Below, piece after piece: positions 23,059-34,946 of a stretch of DNA of 64,000 nt (position 1 is its first letter; each line of letters begins with the position of its first letter). The notes beneath the pieces are model-generated. The model saw only the letters and a program-made list of their open reading frames with translations. It made no database searches and had not been told where the DNA came from. Where the stretch lies: the NCBI RefSeq assembly GCF_019649055.1, contig NW_026570224.1, forward strand, positions 434,001 through 498,000, written 5' to 3'. Both the position numbers and the translations under genes were made by a program. The stretch is from Paramacrobiotus metropolitanus. Its lineage: Eukaryota > Tardigrada > Eutardigrada > Parachela > Macrobiotidae.

Positions 23059-24216
23059 TTAACACAGAAATCTTTCCAGCAAATTTCCACCAAAATCGTT
23101 GCTTTTATTTTGAGAGACTGGCAAGGTTTTCTTGAGAAGGGAAGGTGGAACGATGAGACCAGCGTTTGCATCTTTCTTCCGTCTCTTCTTACTGGAGGCT
23201 GACGGGCTCGGCGAACACGGCGCTGAATAAGAAACAATTTTCGGCGAGGAGGTCTTCGCATGCAGGGAGGAAGCGGAAGCTATCCTGGATAAGAACGCCG
23301 ACAAAGCAGGCTGAGCAGTGTTATCGCTGTACACCGACGACGTTCGCGAAGAAGGAGACAGAATGTTTTTCTGGACGTCCCGCGGCAATCCAGGTTGCGT
23401 GCAACTTCGATGGCAGGAATTGCAATAAAGAGTCTAAAACAGAAATATATGTACCAAGTTTTAATTTTGGGTACCTGCGGCTTGGAAAAAAAAATGAATC
23501 GAAAAAAACTGCACTCTGGTGAACTAGCAGCTGCTCACTTCTTCGATCCCCATTGTGCGTGCATAGAAGCATTTACATTTTACAAGTCTTTTTTAAATCA
23601 ACTAATATTCATCGATTCGTACTCTTACCAGTCTATTTTTTGATTTGGCGAATCGTCCAATGTGTTTTTCATCTATCGCAGTACTCGTTGTGGTCGCAAC
23701 ATTAGAATTTCGTTTTATGGACTTTGAGACTTTACGGCCTAAGGATCGTGCAAGCGCCTTCGTCTGCCTTTTACGACTTTTTATGCGAACGCGTGTATTC
23801 TGAGCATCCCGTGATGTACCACAAAATGGGCAGTAAATCTGTTCGACCCTCTTCATCCAATCTGAAAAGCACGAAATTTTTCTACACAGATAATTATATG
23901 ATGTATGAGCGTAACTGCGTAAACAGCAAGCCTCACAGTTGAGACTGACATCCTTGTGCAACTTCCAGAGCAAATTGAAACGAAACACAATTATCCAGGC
24001 CAAATGGTAGCCGGTACAGCAAGACATACTTGCATTGCTACTTGGAAATTCCTGAACCCAGAGCGAGGAAAAATAAGCTCCAACAGGGTTGTTTTTGTCG
24101 TCGGAGAAAAGCTGAGCGGCGGACTTTTGGAAAAGAGAGGCAGATAATAAGAAATCTGTTTCGTCGCGATCAGATGTCCCCCCGTAACCACTAATGGTCG
24201 AGGCTTCCGTGCACAT
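23059..24216 (-). CDS. C18orf21: C18orf21/UPF0711 family protein, 3 exons, 302 aa
   Basis: Exons 24216-23916, 23861-23629 and 23433-23059 join in phase to give 302 residues. Diagnostic features are a central zinc-ribbon-like Cys pair IYCPFCG, followed by a basic stretch (TRVRIKSRKRQTKALARSL). A second Cys pair, TLYCNSCHRSC, is followed by a Ser-rich, low-complexity region. The short C-terminal block is LKKTLPVSQNK...DFGGNLLERFL. The same order of blocks (CPYC, RVRLKPK, CKTCNR, LKMLLSQN, FL end) defines human C18orf21, which has recently been linked to RNase MRP. The second splice (SKNRL|TLYCNSC) places both Cys pairs as in the human protein. The N-terminal exon is the least certain part; it may contain a further small intron near 24050. 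Confidence 0.8.
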
Positions 24217-24606
24217 CTCGAAAGAAATATGTTTCAAAATTAAGCTAATACTGGACGGAAATCTTTCCAGGTTATTAAAAATAAGATATTACGGTTAAAA
24301 AAGATCGCTCTGAAAGGGCCAAAGCGAAATCTCCAAAACGTTTTTTCTTTCAAAGCACAAGCGAAGAGTACGCACTGTTACAAGTACGACTGCCCTTTCG
24401 CGGTGCATGCCAATGCGACAACGCAATACGAAACCATATACAGACGTAACTGATAAGGTTTGTCTTCGAGCAGCTGGTTTCGTACTTCTACGAGTATTCG
24501 TATTTGTGGGGACCATTCTTTCCGAAACTTTGAAGTGCAACCATTCTACATCTGTCTGTCTTGTGAAACTGTGATCCAGTGTTGTGATTTAATTGTTTTT
24601 ACTATT

Positions 24607-25136
24607 TGTAACGGGGGATTCCTGTCTCATGTATTAGTATGTACGAGTATGTGCTTGGTTGTCCCGCCTCTTGTATTTCCTGTTCCTGTACGAGCGGTTC
24701 AGTATATATAGCGATGTATTTCCTGCGGTATCTTCAGTCGTTGGGTTAGCAATATTTCGAGCAGTATCAGCCGGTTCCGTTGCCCGTTATACTTGGAGTC
24801 GCATACCGAGAACGAAATTTTTTTCAAGTCGACAGTTTCAGTGCCCTTTAACTTTTACCACCGCTACCCCTCCGCCTCCCTGTTGAACAGTGCCCTTTAA
24901 CTTTTACCACCGCTACCCCTCCGCCTCCCTGTTTCAACAGGTAAGTCTTTATGTATCACGTCCAATTTTTTTTTCTCAAAAAGAACAATTTCAACTGTTA
25001 CCGATCCTAATACCATTTTCGAATTCCGTAACGCGCCATTTTTTAAGTAATTAATTAACGATCGTATAGTCAGCTTTCCGCAGTTATGGGCTGTTTGCAA
25101 TAGTTAATAAGTACTAATTACCAGCAAGTCAGGATC
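24607..25136 (+). mobile_element. LTR/leader-like region of a gag retroelement
   Basis: TGTAACGGGGGATTCC at 24607 resembles an LTR start. A TATA-like tatatata lies at about 24704, about 430 bases upstream of the gag start. The segment includes a 49-bp tandem duplication (24839-24887 and 24888-24934, cagtgccctttaacttttac start), followed by a gtaagt donor-like site. I found no matching 3' copy, so LTR identity is not proven. Confidence 0.4.
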
Positions 25137-26340
25137 ATGGCTCTAGACCCGCAAGCACTGCAGAATATTCTTAACACCGTTAATGCCGCTTCCGCTCAGC
25201 AGAATGCAGCTTTACAGCAAAGCCTACAGAATAACGCTACTGCACATCAGAATTTATTGAATTTTTTGAATAACCAGAATGCCGCTGCAGTTACCCGTAT
25301 AACATCTCTCGAAATGGGTGATTTGCCGAAGTTTGGTGGTTTTCCACGAAGACGCTCAGGACTTTTAACACAGTTTGAGACGATGGCCGTTGCTAATAAC
25401 TTCACACCAGCTAACAGAATCCAACATTTTGCGCTCTGTTTGAGGAATAACGCTCTTCGCTGGTATACCGCAGAACCAGCAGGTATCACATGGCCAGACC
25501 TTCGATCCCATTTTTTAACAGCTTTTGGAAAAACTCGTTTTGAACTCGATCTCGTGAATGAAGGTTGCCGTACACTAGCATTTACAGATCCTCGTACTTT
25601 TGTCCATCGTGTCCTTGATTACGTGGAAGTCATTAATCCCGCAGCTACCGAAGCAGAAAAGACAGTTCGTCTCTTCGAAGCTTTGCCCCTTGAATTTAAA
25701 CCAGCTTTCGTGACTAACAGCCCCAGAACCGTAGCCGATTTTTTTCAATCGTTTACGTGATGTGTCCGTTAAGCAACACATGTCGCGATGCAGAATCAAA
25801 AAATTCGTCATACCAGGCGTCCAATAATGTTAGATCAGTCAAATCTCTCGTCGCTATACAGCCAACCGACAGCGCCTAGCTCTAATCAGATAGAGATTGT
25901 CGCTCATAACCTGAAAGGTTTGGATGAAAGACTAAAGCATCTTGCTGAACAAATAAAGTGTTTACAGGAGAATAACGAATCACAGGGCATACGATCTTTC
26001 TCAGAATTACTTAACGGGTAATGCGAACCAGTCAACCCTTCGACTCACAGATGCGCCAAGCCAAGACAATGGATGCTTTAATTGCGGTAACTATGATCAT
26101 CTTTCGTATGCTTGCCCGTTTGGAGCTGGCCACTCTACGCAGGCACAGTATGCACAGGCAGAACAAGATTCTGAAGATCGTTATCCGATGTCATTCGGTG
26201 CAGCACAGCATCCACCAACAACGCAGCAACTGACTTTTAACACATCCGGTAAATTACCATCTCAGGCGCAACAGTTTAGGTCTGCAGAATCTCAGGACAC
26301 CGGTAGTGCACAACCGGCGTATTCGAGATGGCAGATTTAA
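25137..26340 (+). pseudogene. degenerate retroelement gag (gag only, no pol)
   Basis: A 207-codon frame from ATG 25137 has a Gln/Asn-rich N-terminus and a retrotransposon Gag core (DLPKFGGFPRRRS, ALRWYTAEPAGITWPDLRSHF, FVHRVLDYVEVINP). This is the Ty3/gypsy-type Gag pattern. The frame breaks at a T-run near 25740, where a one-base shift continues the similarity. A second frame follows from about 25788. A CCHC zinc knuckle (CFNCGNYDHLSYACP) is found at about 26085-26130 in yet another frame. No protease, RT or integrase follows, and the element ends near the stop at 26338. This is a broken, gag-only relic. Confidence 0.8.
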
Positions 26341-27376
26341 CTTTTCTGGTCTAATTGTCGTTCGTACGTGAAAATTTGTTTCGGTTTTGTAAACTAAAGT
26401 GCTCTTTGAAAATTTTGTTAATATTATATTATTGTACTGAGTTATTAATGATGCCTGCCCGTTGATTTTGGCTGCAGCAGTATTTATTGTTATTGAGAAA
26501 AGGGCAGATAAGTGAGAAAATTTTGAGGTTGACAGCGCTGATTCGCTGAATATTTGTTTGATGATGGCCAGATGTGAAAAGCCTCGCGATGGTAACGGTA
26601 ATGGTTTATCTCAATGTAATGTGCAGAAATGAATTTTGGGATATATTTAAATTGTTATTGCATATGCGCACCGCTTAAATCTTATCTATCATTAATTTTC
26701 CGCCGCTGGTTCGGCTAATGACTTAAAACGCCAGATGTTGTCGTCTCCTTTTGGGCAGCCAGAGATCGTTAATGTCAACTTAAATTATAAAATTTTCAAT
26801 AAAATCACTAAAACCAGATGTACCATCATTTAAAGTTAAGAATAAATTCCAACTTATCGCATTCCACGAAAATAAGATCCTAAATCTAAATGTCAGCGTT
26901 CACAACACATGACGGCATGCTTGGCACAAAAACATGAACTATTATTCGAAATTCCCATTAACTGTATATGCATTATTGACGGTAACAGACAATTATGAAT
27001 GTTTGCTTCGACTGCAAAGAAAAAATTGATTGGTTCAGTTTTAAGGTTGTGCAAAGTTTATGGTAACAGTAATGCGCGCATTAATTTGAATAATAATTCC
27101 GCCGAACAGAAGACGCAGCTTGATCACCACTGTGTACCACGGCAGCTCAAGTAAGTATTTGTGTTAAACCGAATTACGCTAATTACGCAAAATGAAATTA
27201 AAAGTAGATCTACGAAATTAAGAAGATCACTGAAAATTTATGGAAAAGGGTTTTGCACACGAGCAAATCTAATTTAAATAAATGAAGTACAGATTCGGAA
27301 GTAGGTTTTTTTCACGTTCATCTAAATAAAAGAAAGATAAGCCATAATTAGTGGCCCTTGTGCATGATGTACTTAC
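26341..27376. other. non-coding flank; missing last syntrophin exon expected here or in a gap
   Basis: AT-rich. The final ~30 residues of syntrophin (the LDLH.CPK..VF.LH.FL block) should follow the donor at 27376, but I could not find them on the minus strand here. Confidence 0.4.
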
Positions 27377-30300
27377 ACAGGCGTCAGCGGAATCGATAAA
27401 CTCTAAAAATAAAGTCCGTTTCCCATCATCAGCTGTCGCCTTAAGTTTCTCAAAGGGCTGCTGCCAAAATATCTCCCGTCTGGATGGATTGGCCGACATC
27501 AGTGTGAAGCCGTTCTCCCAGTGAACGATGAGCTTGGAATCATGGTTCTGCCAGGCACAAGCTACGGAGAAAAAAACTATCATTCCCAATCAGATCGGAC
27601 GCACTCCGCAGCTACGCACCCCATGACATTTCCTGTATGACCTCCACGGCACGGAATGTGCCCTGAATAATGGCTTTCACCCAACTCGACAAGTCCCGAC
27701 ACGTTTCCAGCTTGAAGACATGACAGTCGATACCATTACGCGTGCCAACGCGAATCAGGAAGGTTATCGGGGGCTCCGACAGATCGATATTTTTTTGTAT
27801 TTTGGACAGGGTATTCTGCCGCGATGCTGATGATGAATATAAAACTCTGCAATACATGGTATCGATGTCTGACCAGAAATCTTAACAGAAATCTTAATGC
27901 AGTTATCTTAATAGATTAACGATTTCGAAATTTAAAGCTGACAAAGTTTCTCCAAAACATTCTAAATTTGTAAGCTAAGACCTTCGCCAAGCGTCAGCTA
28001 CCGACTGAGAAAATGCAGACATTTTGACAATAGTAATCTCGCCAGTGTGGACAAAAAATAGCTTTTAGATTGCCCTAACACAGCTAGCAGTTTCATAAAA
28101 TTTGTATGAGCAGAATATTTGTATGAAACTTTTTGTTTCCTGTCACTCGTAGTGAACATGATTTGCATGCACTAAACGTTTTCAATGGAGCCGGGCACTG
28201 TCAAGATTTGACAATTTCCGCTAAATCCAACATCACATTCCACGCAAATCAAGCGTGTCGTAAAAGCGGAATAATCTACTCGTCCTGCACACACTGACAA
28301 ACACACACGATCATGTGTAGGGAACGATTGACATATCATTGACCCAAATTATTTCACCACAGACAGCTCTGTTTTTCCACAACATAAGTAGCACCCCATT
28401 ACCATTATCTCGCCAGCATGCATGTCAGCCCAAGCCAAAAAACAACAAAAAAACGCTCCGATATGCATTGTTAATCGCAATCACGGATGCTGCAGTACAT
28501 GTATATACATATGTACCTTGTCGTCAGTAAATCGCATGTAAAACTGGGTGTTGCCCATTCCTCTTTGGTCCAGGGCACCGCATCAAATACCATAATCTGC
28601 CGTTCCGTTAAGGCCGCAAATACCGGTTTAAGCTGCACCAAACCATCCATGTACACCTGAATGAACAGTAATGCATCAGGCATAAAAGTCAATTCCCAAT
28701 CATTCAGCAATCAACAATAATTTCCGTCTGCAACATGAAACAAGTTATCGGAGCATATAATCGATAAAACACTGTGCAATAAATGAGGAAATGCCTCTTT
28801 CGATTAAAGTGGACATGGTAGCGACTCTTTTACCAGCCGATCCAGTTGCTTCCAAAGTAAACGTATGCACAACAAAATAATCTACAAGCCTTCGAAGAAA
28901 TGGCCAGTAAACTAACAATTTATGGTTACAAAACGGATTGTAGATTGAAGACAAAATAAAATTTAAAAAAGCACTGAAACCTAAACATTTTTACCATTTC
29001 TTTAATCATTTCGAAGAAAATCAGTAACTCGAATGACTTTTTACTGCTACGAATCGCTGCAAAACCATAAACTCTATCGGTGACCTATATAGCAAGCGCT
29101 GTTACGTACGTAAGTCTGACAGTGGTGGATGGGACTATTAATTTATATTCAGTAATAACTTGAATTTGCATTTTCCTTGCAAATGGTGACAAACTTAAAA
29201 AATCAAAGTGTGACTTAAATCTTAAAAAGCATAAAATTCCAAGTTCAACCTACCGAAAATTGCATGAGTTAAAATATTGCGGAGCACTTGAACGTTGACC
29301 TAGCCACCGCTATATCCAACGCTTTGGAGCGGAAGCCCTTCCATTCCCCGGCAGAACATTTACACTTTACTCTTTGAACATAAACGCTTGCTTACCCTCT
29401 CGGCCATCCAGCCCAATTGCGCCAGATGACTGCCGCCCAGTACTTTGGGCAGCACCCGATTGCACTGCACCAGGAGCTTACTATTGAGTGCAGCAATATT
29501 GGAATGGATCATGTTGAACCATGAAGTCCCATTGGTGGGATCGGCAAATTTCAGTTGGCAGGAATGTCGCAAATTGGGCGATTGAAGCAATAATATTGTG
29601 GCATCAGCCTCTAGTGATTGCTCCACCAGGCGTGATAGGTAACAAAGTAATAAAGGAATGACTTTACTATCGGAACGCAGGTTGCGGGCTGGAGAGGAAA
29701 TAGCTTCCTAAATGAGCAAACAGAACAGTAATGAAACAACACTGAAATGGGTTAAACGCTCATGTGACACCAACAAAATTGTTAGATTTTGCGATCGGTG
29801 CACCAGCCATAACTTGTCTTTCGCTTCGAAAGAAATACTTGTAAGTTCTTATTCTAAATACTTATAAGACTATCCAACATTAACTGGCATTCCAAACCCA
29901 CACATTTATAACAGCAAGCAAATTTGTAAACAATAAGTGTTTTCAATTATCAGTCAACTGACTGATCCATATCACTAGCCGACAGTCGAATATCGGCATA
30001 AACTATTTCCAGAATCCAAGGTTAACGATAAGCATTGTCATCTTTTTAGCACGCGTTAGCATAAACGCAATATCCAAAAGCTTCGTGGATGTCAAGAACG
30101 TTCTAATTTAAATCCCAGAAGTAAGAAAAGAATAACATCTTGCAATCATTAAAAGAGTGAAGTGAACAGCAGTACGCGCACCTCAAAATTCAGGAGAGAG
30201 GAAAATGCTAGTCGCAGTGGGCTCTGTCAACCAAGCATACGAAAAATGTAAAGAAAACGAGCCACTGGCTTTCAAAAACGAAAAAAAAACGATTCTGTAC

Positions 30301-31462
30301 TAATACGGTTTCATTTACCTTTAAGAAACCGTGCGACAGCTCCCATCCAATATCATTCAAAGCGATCCTTTTTGTGGCTTCCCGCCAGAATTGCACTACG
30401 AAAATCAAATTGTAAAGCCTACAAAAAAGATGATCAGGAACTGTACTACGTGCTTCCAAATCGAAGAATAAGATACGGAAAAAGACATAAATTAAGAACA
30501 GAGGTACAGAACTAACAATATATTTTATCACACGAAACTGCACATCAAACAGCAAGCAATGAAAAACGCCCTCGTCTCTGATGACCGAACAGACAACTGG
30601 AATACTACTTTATAGTAATTTCACTAATTTGTTTCAGTTATATAATAATTCTGCCGTTCCTTATCCTTTACATTGCGTGATACAGCATGACCCAATGCGT
30701 GCTCTTGTTTTCTCGCCAATTACTACTCAGGAGGCGAATATGACCAGCCAAACTTGGGAAAATTAGATCAACACCTACGTAAGTAGTACTAATTTCCATG
30801 AATATTTTCCCGTACAGCAATGTGAAAATCGCTCAATGAGCCTCCACTCTCCTACCTTCTAAAATCACAATATTGCCGGCTTGCTTGAGCGCCGTAACCG
30901 CATCATCATGCGAGGCAGCACTCAAATCATGGCCATTGCATGATAATATTGCATCGCCCACATGCAACTCATGCGTTTTCTCAGCGGCCATATCGGAGAA
31001 GATTTTACTGATGACGATGGGCATCCGGTTCTCCTTGCCTCCCTTAATACTGATTCCCAATCCACTATCGGCATCCTTAACTATCTTTACTGTCCGTTTC
31101 TCACTGGTGAGCGGCGGCGGCGGTGGTGCAACATTACTGGAACTCGAGTAGGGAAAGGAGGACATGTCGTGGTTGGCGAAATTAAATCGACTGTGACTGT
31201 TGGTGTTTGTTGTAGACGCTGCGATATGGTTGTAATTCCGATCTGATCCATAACCGTAACTGCTTCCATAGGGATAACCGGCATCGTCATCGTTCAGTGT
31301 ATCCTCGAAGTTCAAAATCAGGGCATCATCTTCCAGGGTGAGAATGGTCCGTATCCATGTGGAATGGTGCTGGCTGAGCACGTAGGCTGCATTGAAATTA
31401 ACGCCGGGTTCGGGATTGCGTAAAGCCGGCATTCTCGTCCGTCCAAGAGAATTGTAGTACAT
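27377..31462 (-). CDS. syntrophin (alpha/beta class), at least 6 exons, 3' end unresolved
   Basis: Exons 31462-30856, 30395-30319, 29707-29396, 28656-28517, 27846-27620 and 27561-27377 join in phase to 516 residues. A split first PH domain starts at TWIRTILTLEDDALIL. It is interrupted by a PDZ domain (RTVKIVKDADSGLGISIKGG with the GLGI carboxylate loop, then MPIVISKIF and GDAILSCNG) and resumes with EVQFWREA and IGWE. A second PH domain follows (LTERQIMVFDAVPWTKEEW, FLIRVGTRNGIDCHVFKLET, WVKAIIQG), and then the syntrophin-unique region (WENGFTL, QPFEKLKATADDG, LFLEF). Syntrophins are membrane-cortex adaptors that bind dystrophin/dystrobrevin through the C-terminal part and recruit channels and signalling proteins by PDZ. 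The start ATG at 31462 is the first in frame. A Tyr/Gly/Ser-rich insert precedes the PDZ. The last exon was not found. Confidence 0.93.
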
Positions 31463-34400
31463 GACGCGCTTTCAGGAAACAGCGCGCCGCATCAAGGATG
31501 AGTGATTTTTCATTGATGCTGGGATAATTATGGATTTTTTCAGCACAAAAGCGCATGAGTCTGTAATAAAATTAAAAGACAATTGAATCGATGGCCTCAA
31601 TTAGGGCAAACGGCTCAAGATGCTGTTACAGTGTTACTCTACCATATATATAAATATAAGCCCGTTGTTGCGCAAACACAGCAGAAATGAAACCAATTAC
31701 CATGGTTAGCGTTAAAAACGATTCATCTGTTTTACTACCAAGGAAAATTAACACATATTTATATTGCGGACCTATACAGCAATGCTAACTGCAAGAGAAT
31801 CAATTACTGCAAGCAGTATACAGTGTACCCTACACATACCGTAAAATACGTAATCGCAAGGTTTTCAAGACTGAACTACGTTCATGTAATCGAAAATTAT
31901 GAATAGTGCATAGTGCATACTGCATAGGTTGATCTTCTCAATTCATCCCGATATATATCCCTGCTGAAGAGCCATTTAAATGATTCTTAAACAAGTGAAA
32001 CAGATCACAACTCTCAAGAGAATTCCTGAAGTGCGAGAACGCCAGCTATCACTACGCAAGAGGCCATAAATCATTAATATCCTTCTTTGACTCGTGATTT
32101 TCCACTAATCACAAGCACAGCGCGTCAGTAATAAAAATTTAATGAAAATAATTTCGAGATTCCTCATACATTAACAGCTTCGAAATTCCAAATATGTCTG
32201 AAGCATGCAAACTGAAAAGCCGGGTAATCGGCTAACAGGTTAGAACTGTTGCAGTGCGTGATACCGATCGATAAACACTTTGCAAAAATACGGTCCGAAA
32301 AACGGAAAAGATTACTGGTACAAGTGGCACAACAGATTCCAAACCTGTCCGTTAAAACGACCAGCAAAATACGGAAATCTATCACTTCCGCAGGCCCGCG
32401 CACAGCATAAACACACTGGTATCCGTTCCGAGCAAATTAAAAGGAAAACCATTTGCTGCTGCACCAGCGGAAAAAGTCTGGCCACACTTAACCAGTTAGG
32501 AAAACATGAGATTTTTAGGATGCTAATTTTCCGCTGAGCTAGACAGCCATGGATATCGATACAGTTGCACAAAAGATTCATTCATTTCTATCTACACGAC
32601 GTGTTTATTTTTCTCTAAAGCTAATGCAGTCATGTTATGGCGCACTGCTAATACTCGACATTAGCTGTCATCGCTACCACCAACGCTTAGCCCTTCAAAT
32701 GCAAAAATAATTCCAAGTGGCAGGATGCAATTAACTGCACTCAATATTCATATAAACAAAATCCTTATCAGTTTCTGCACTGCTCCGTCCTTCCTCTCGG
32801 GCTGGAATTGCTTGCGTAATCCGCTTAAAGCTAACGTGGTAATTTTGCCGTTTAACTCCATGTGATCTCATTAGCCCTGTAAATCCTTCGACTAGAAATT
32901 TATCAACTGCATCTGCTAGGAAACATTAATACATTAATCTCCAAATTAAGGAAATGAGCTGCGGAAACAATAAAAACTGCACTTATCGTTACGACAAATA
33001 ATATAATTCCCCTTTCTCAAAAGTAAAAACTGGAAAAAGATTAAAATACTATAATCAGAATCTCTGCAGACAAGCACCACTCCAAAGATACTGAGAAAAA
33101 GAACTGCTTCAAAAAAGTGCGATATAAAATTGTCACAGACAACCGGTAGTTTTTATGAAAAAATTACAAAATCTGTAAACACAGCATTATTTACTTTTAC
33201 GTACTTCACGCGTTTTATAAATGCGATGTCCAGGCGATTAAATCACGGCACAAGAATTTATGCAACATTCAACAATGTAACTGGTAACATCCAAGTTTTC
33301 AAAATATTATGAAGCCGTGCAAACTGCAACCTTTATGTCTCAATACTCAAGTTCTCAACATATGCCAGACAACAACAAAACGGATGCATTCTCACAGGCG
33401 TCAATCCAGTGAAGGCATAACACTCTGGCAAACAAAATGTAAATCAAACACAAACACATGAAAGTCGCTATAAGAACGTCCTTGTCGCGTCAGAACAAGC
33501 ACGCAAGACTGAATAGAATGCCATAAAAAATGACAAGCTGACTTATCATACAAATTCCAACCGGTCACCAGCATCTACACTCTCGGCCAGTTGATGTCTT
33601 AATTCAAATTCCATACTCACATAACTATTGCAACGCGATGTATACCCACAAAGTAGATCAAAATAATGACCAACAAGTCATTAAAAAATTCTTCCAAAGC
33701 ACTGGTAGCTCAAATAAATCATGAAAATCCCTTCAAACCACTGCATGCTGACTGGGTTTTTTATTATTATTATACATTTCTTGTTGTAAGGAACTCGCAA
33801 ACTTACACTACAAGTGAGGCATCCGCAAGGTTAAGCCGACATGACCCAGTTCCGGTGGAGCATGGAGAAAAAACACAGGAGTTCCATGCTGGCTGACGTT
33901 GGCCCACTTTAGCGCAATAAGCGCACCCCAGCAGCCTGCGACACGAACTATTGTCATAATACCATGCCAATCCGAGCTTTGCAAATAGACAAAAGTATGA
34001 TAATCTTTGGACAGTAGCAGATAACATAAAAGCAATGCAAATAAGGTACTGGAAATTTTAAACTTCGTATTTTGTTTGATTAATCCGTTTCAGCGTCATG
34101 GAATGTGTTTGTGTTTAGTGTTTGGCTTATAATTTCTCAATGCGGAATCGATGCTTGAAAGAGGGGACATAGGCAACCGACCAGTAGTAAGGTCTGTTGG
34201 GCTGCCCCTTCGTCCGAGTTAACTACCCTCAAAAGTAGCTTCGTGACGCCACTAGCCAAAAAATTTTTCGGCTTCAAATTCCTCTTTTGCCATTCATATG
34301 GAGCGGGACACTCAGCGGGAGCTACACCGTTTGTCTCATATCTGGTGATTTTGCCAGGCATTTTTTTGTCAGTTTTGTTCTCTTGGTAAATTGCGAAACA

Positions 34401-34946
34401 GCTGGTTATCCTAGCAAAGATTTGTGCATTTTATTCATGCGTGGTTCCACAGGTCGCATGGGAGGCTGGAAGCACAAGTGTGACCCACGAGGAACGTTTG
34501 CGCCGCAGTGACGCACACGACCTTTCTACAACTTTTCTTAAGCCTCCAGCTAGGAGCACTTCACGGCGTGAGAAACATAATACAAAAACAATAAAATGTT
34601 CACCACCGTTGCAGGCGTTGTCGTTGAAGGCGTTTTGCCTGCAACGATAGTAACGTAAATCGTGTATAATGTATATCGTTTTAAATTTGTTGAATCTCTG
34701 TTCTTTCCGTAAACTGAATAGTACAAATTACAAGAAAGCGATGAAGCGGCTGTGTCTGTTTCACGGAAATCAGAAAACAAAATCAGGTACAAATGAGATG
34801 CAACAATTCCACAAGACTACCAGCCACCTGCCAGTCGTAGGCGACTGAAACAAGCCAACAAATAAATTCATAATTCAGATCAACAGCTTATAAGAAAGGC
34901 ACGGCAACCACATTCGTACAGATCACCAGAAATTAAATAATCAATC
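31463..34946. other. large intergenic region between EXO1 and syntrophin
   Basis: About 3.5 kb are AT-rich with no recognisable exon. A 10-bp inverted repeat (cgttgcaggc/gcctgcaacg, 34607-34616 and 34637-34646) lies near the EXO1 3' end. Two short frames near 33.8-34.4 kb have no family resemblance. A non-coding first exon of syntrophin could lie around 31.5-32.5 kb but is not demonstrable. Confidence 0.5.

Noticed and set aside
28745-28954. 69-codon frame between syntrophin exons 3 and 4
   Set aside because: The protein is continuous from exon 3 to exon 4 (WMAER|VYMDGL), so this is intron.
30400-30555. alternative syntrophin exon with RVIKYIVSS
   Set aside because: The phase is wrong for the donor at 30856. 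The exon at 30395-30319 gives the expected EVQFWREA...IGWE sequence in phase.
33803-34361. minus-strand frames of 67-75 codons
   Set aside because: They have no similarity or splice support. Several frames overlap equally, which is typical of random open sequence.
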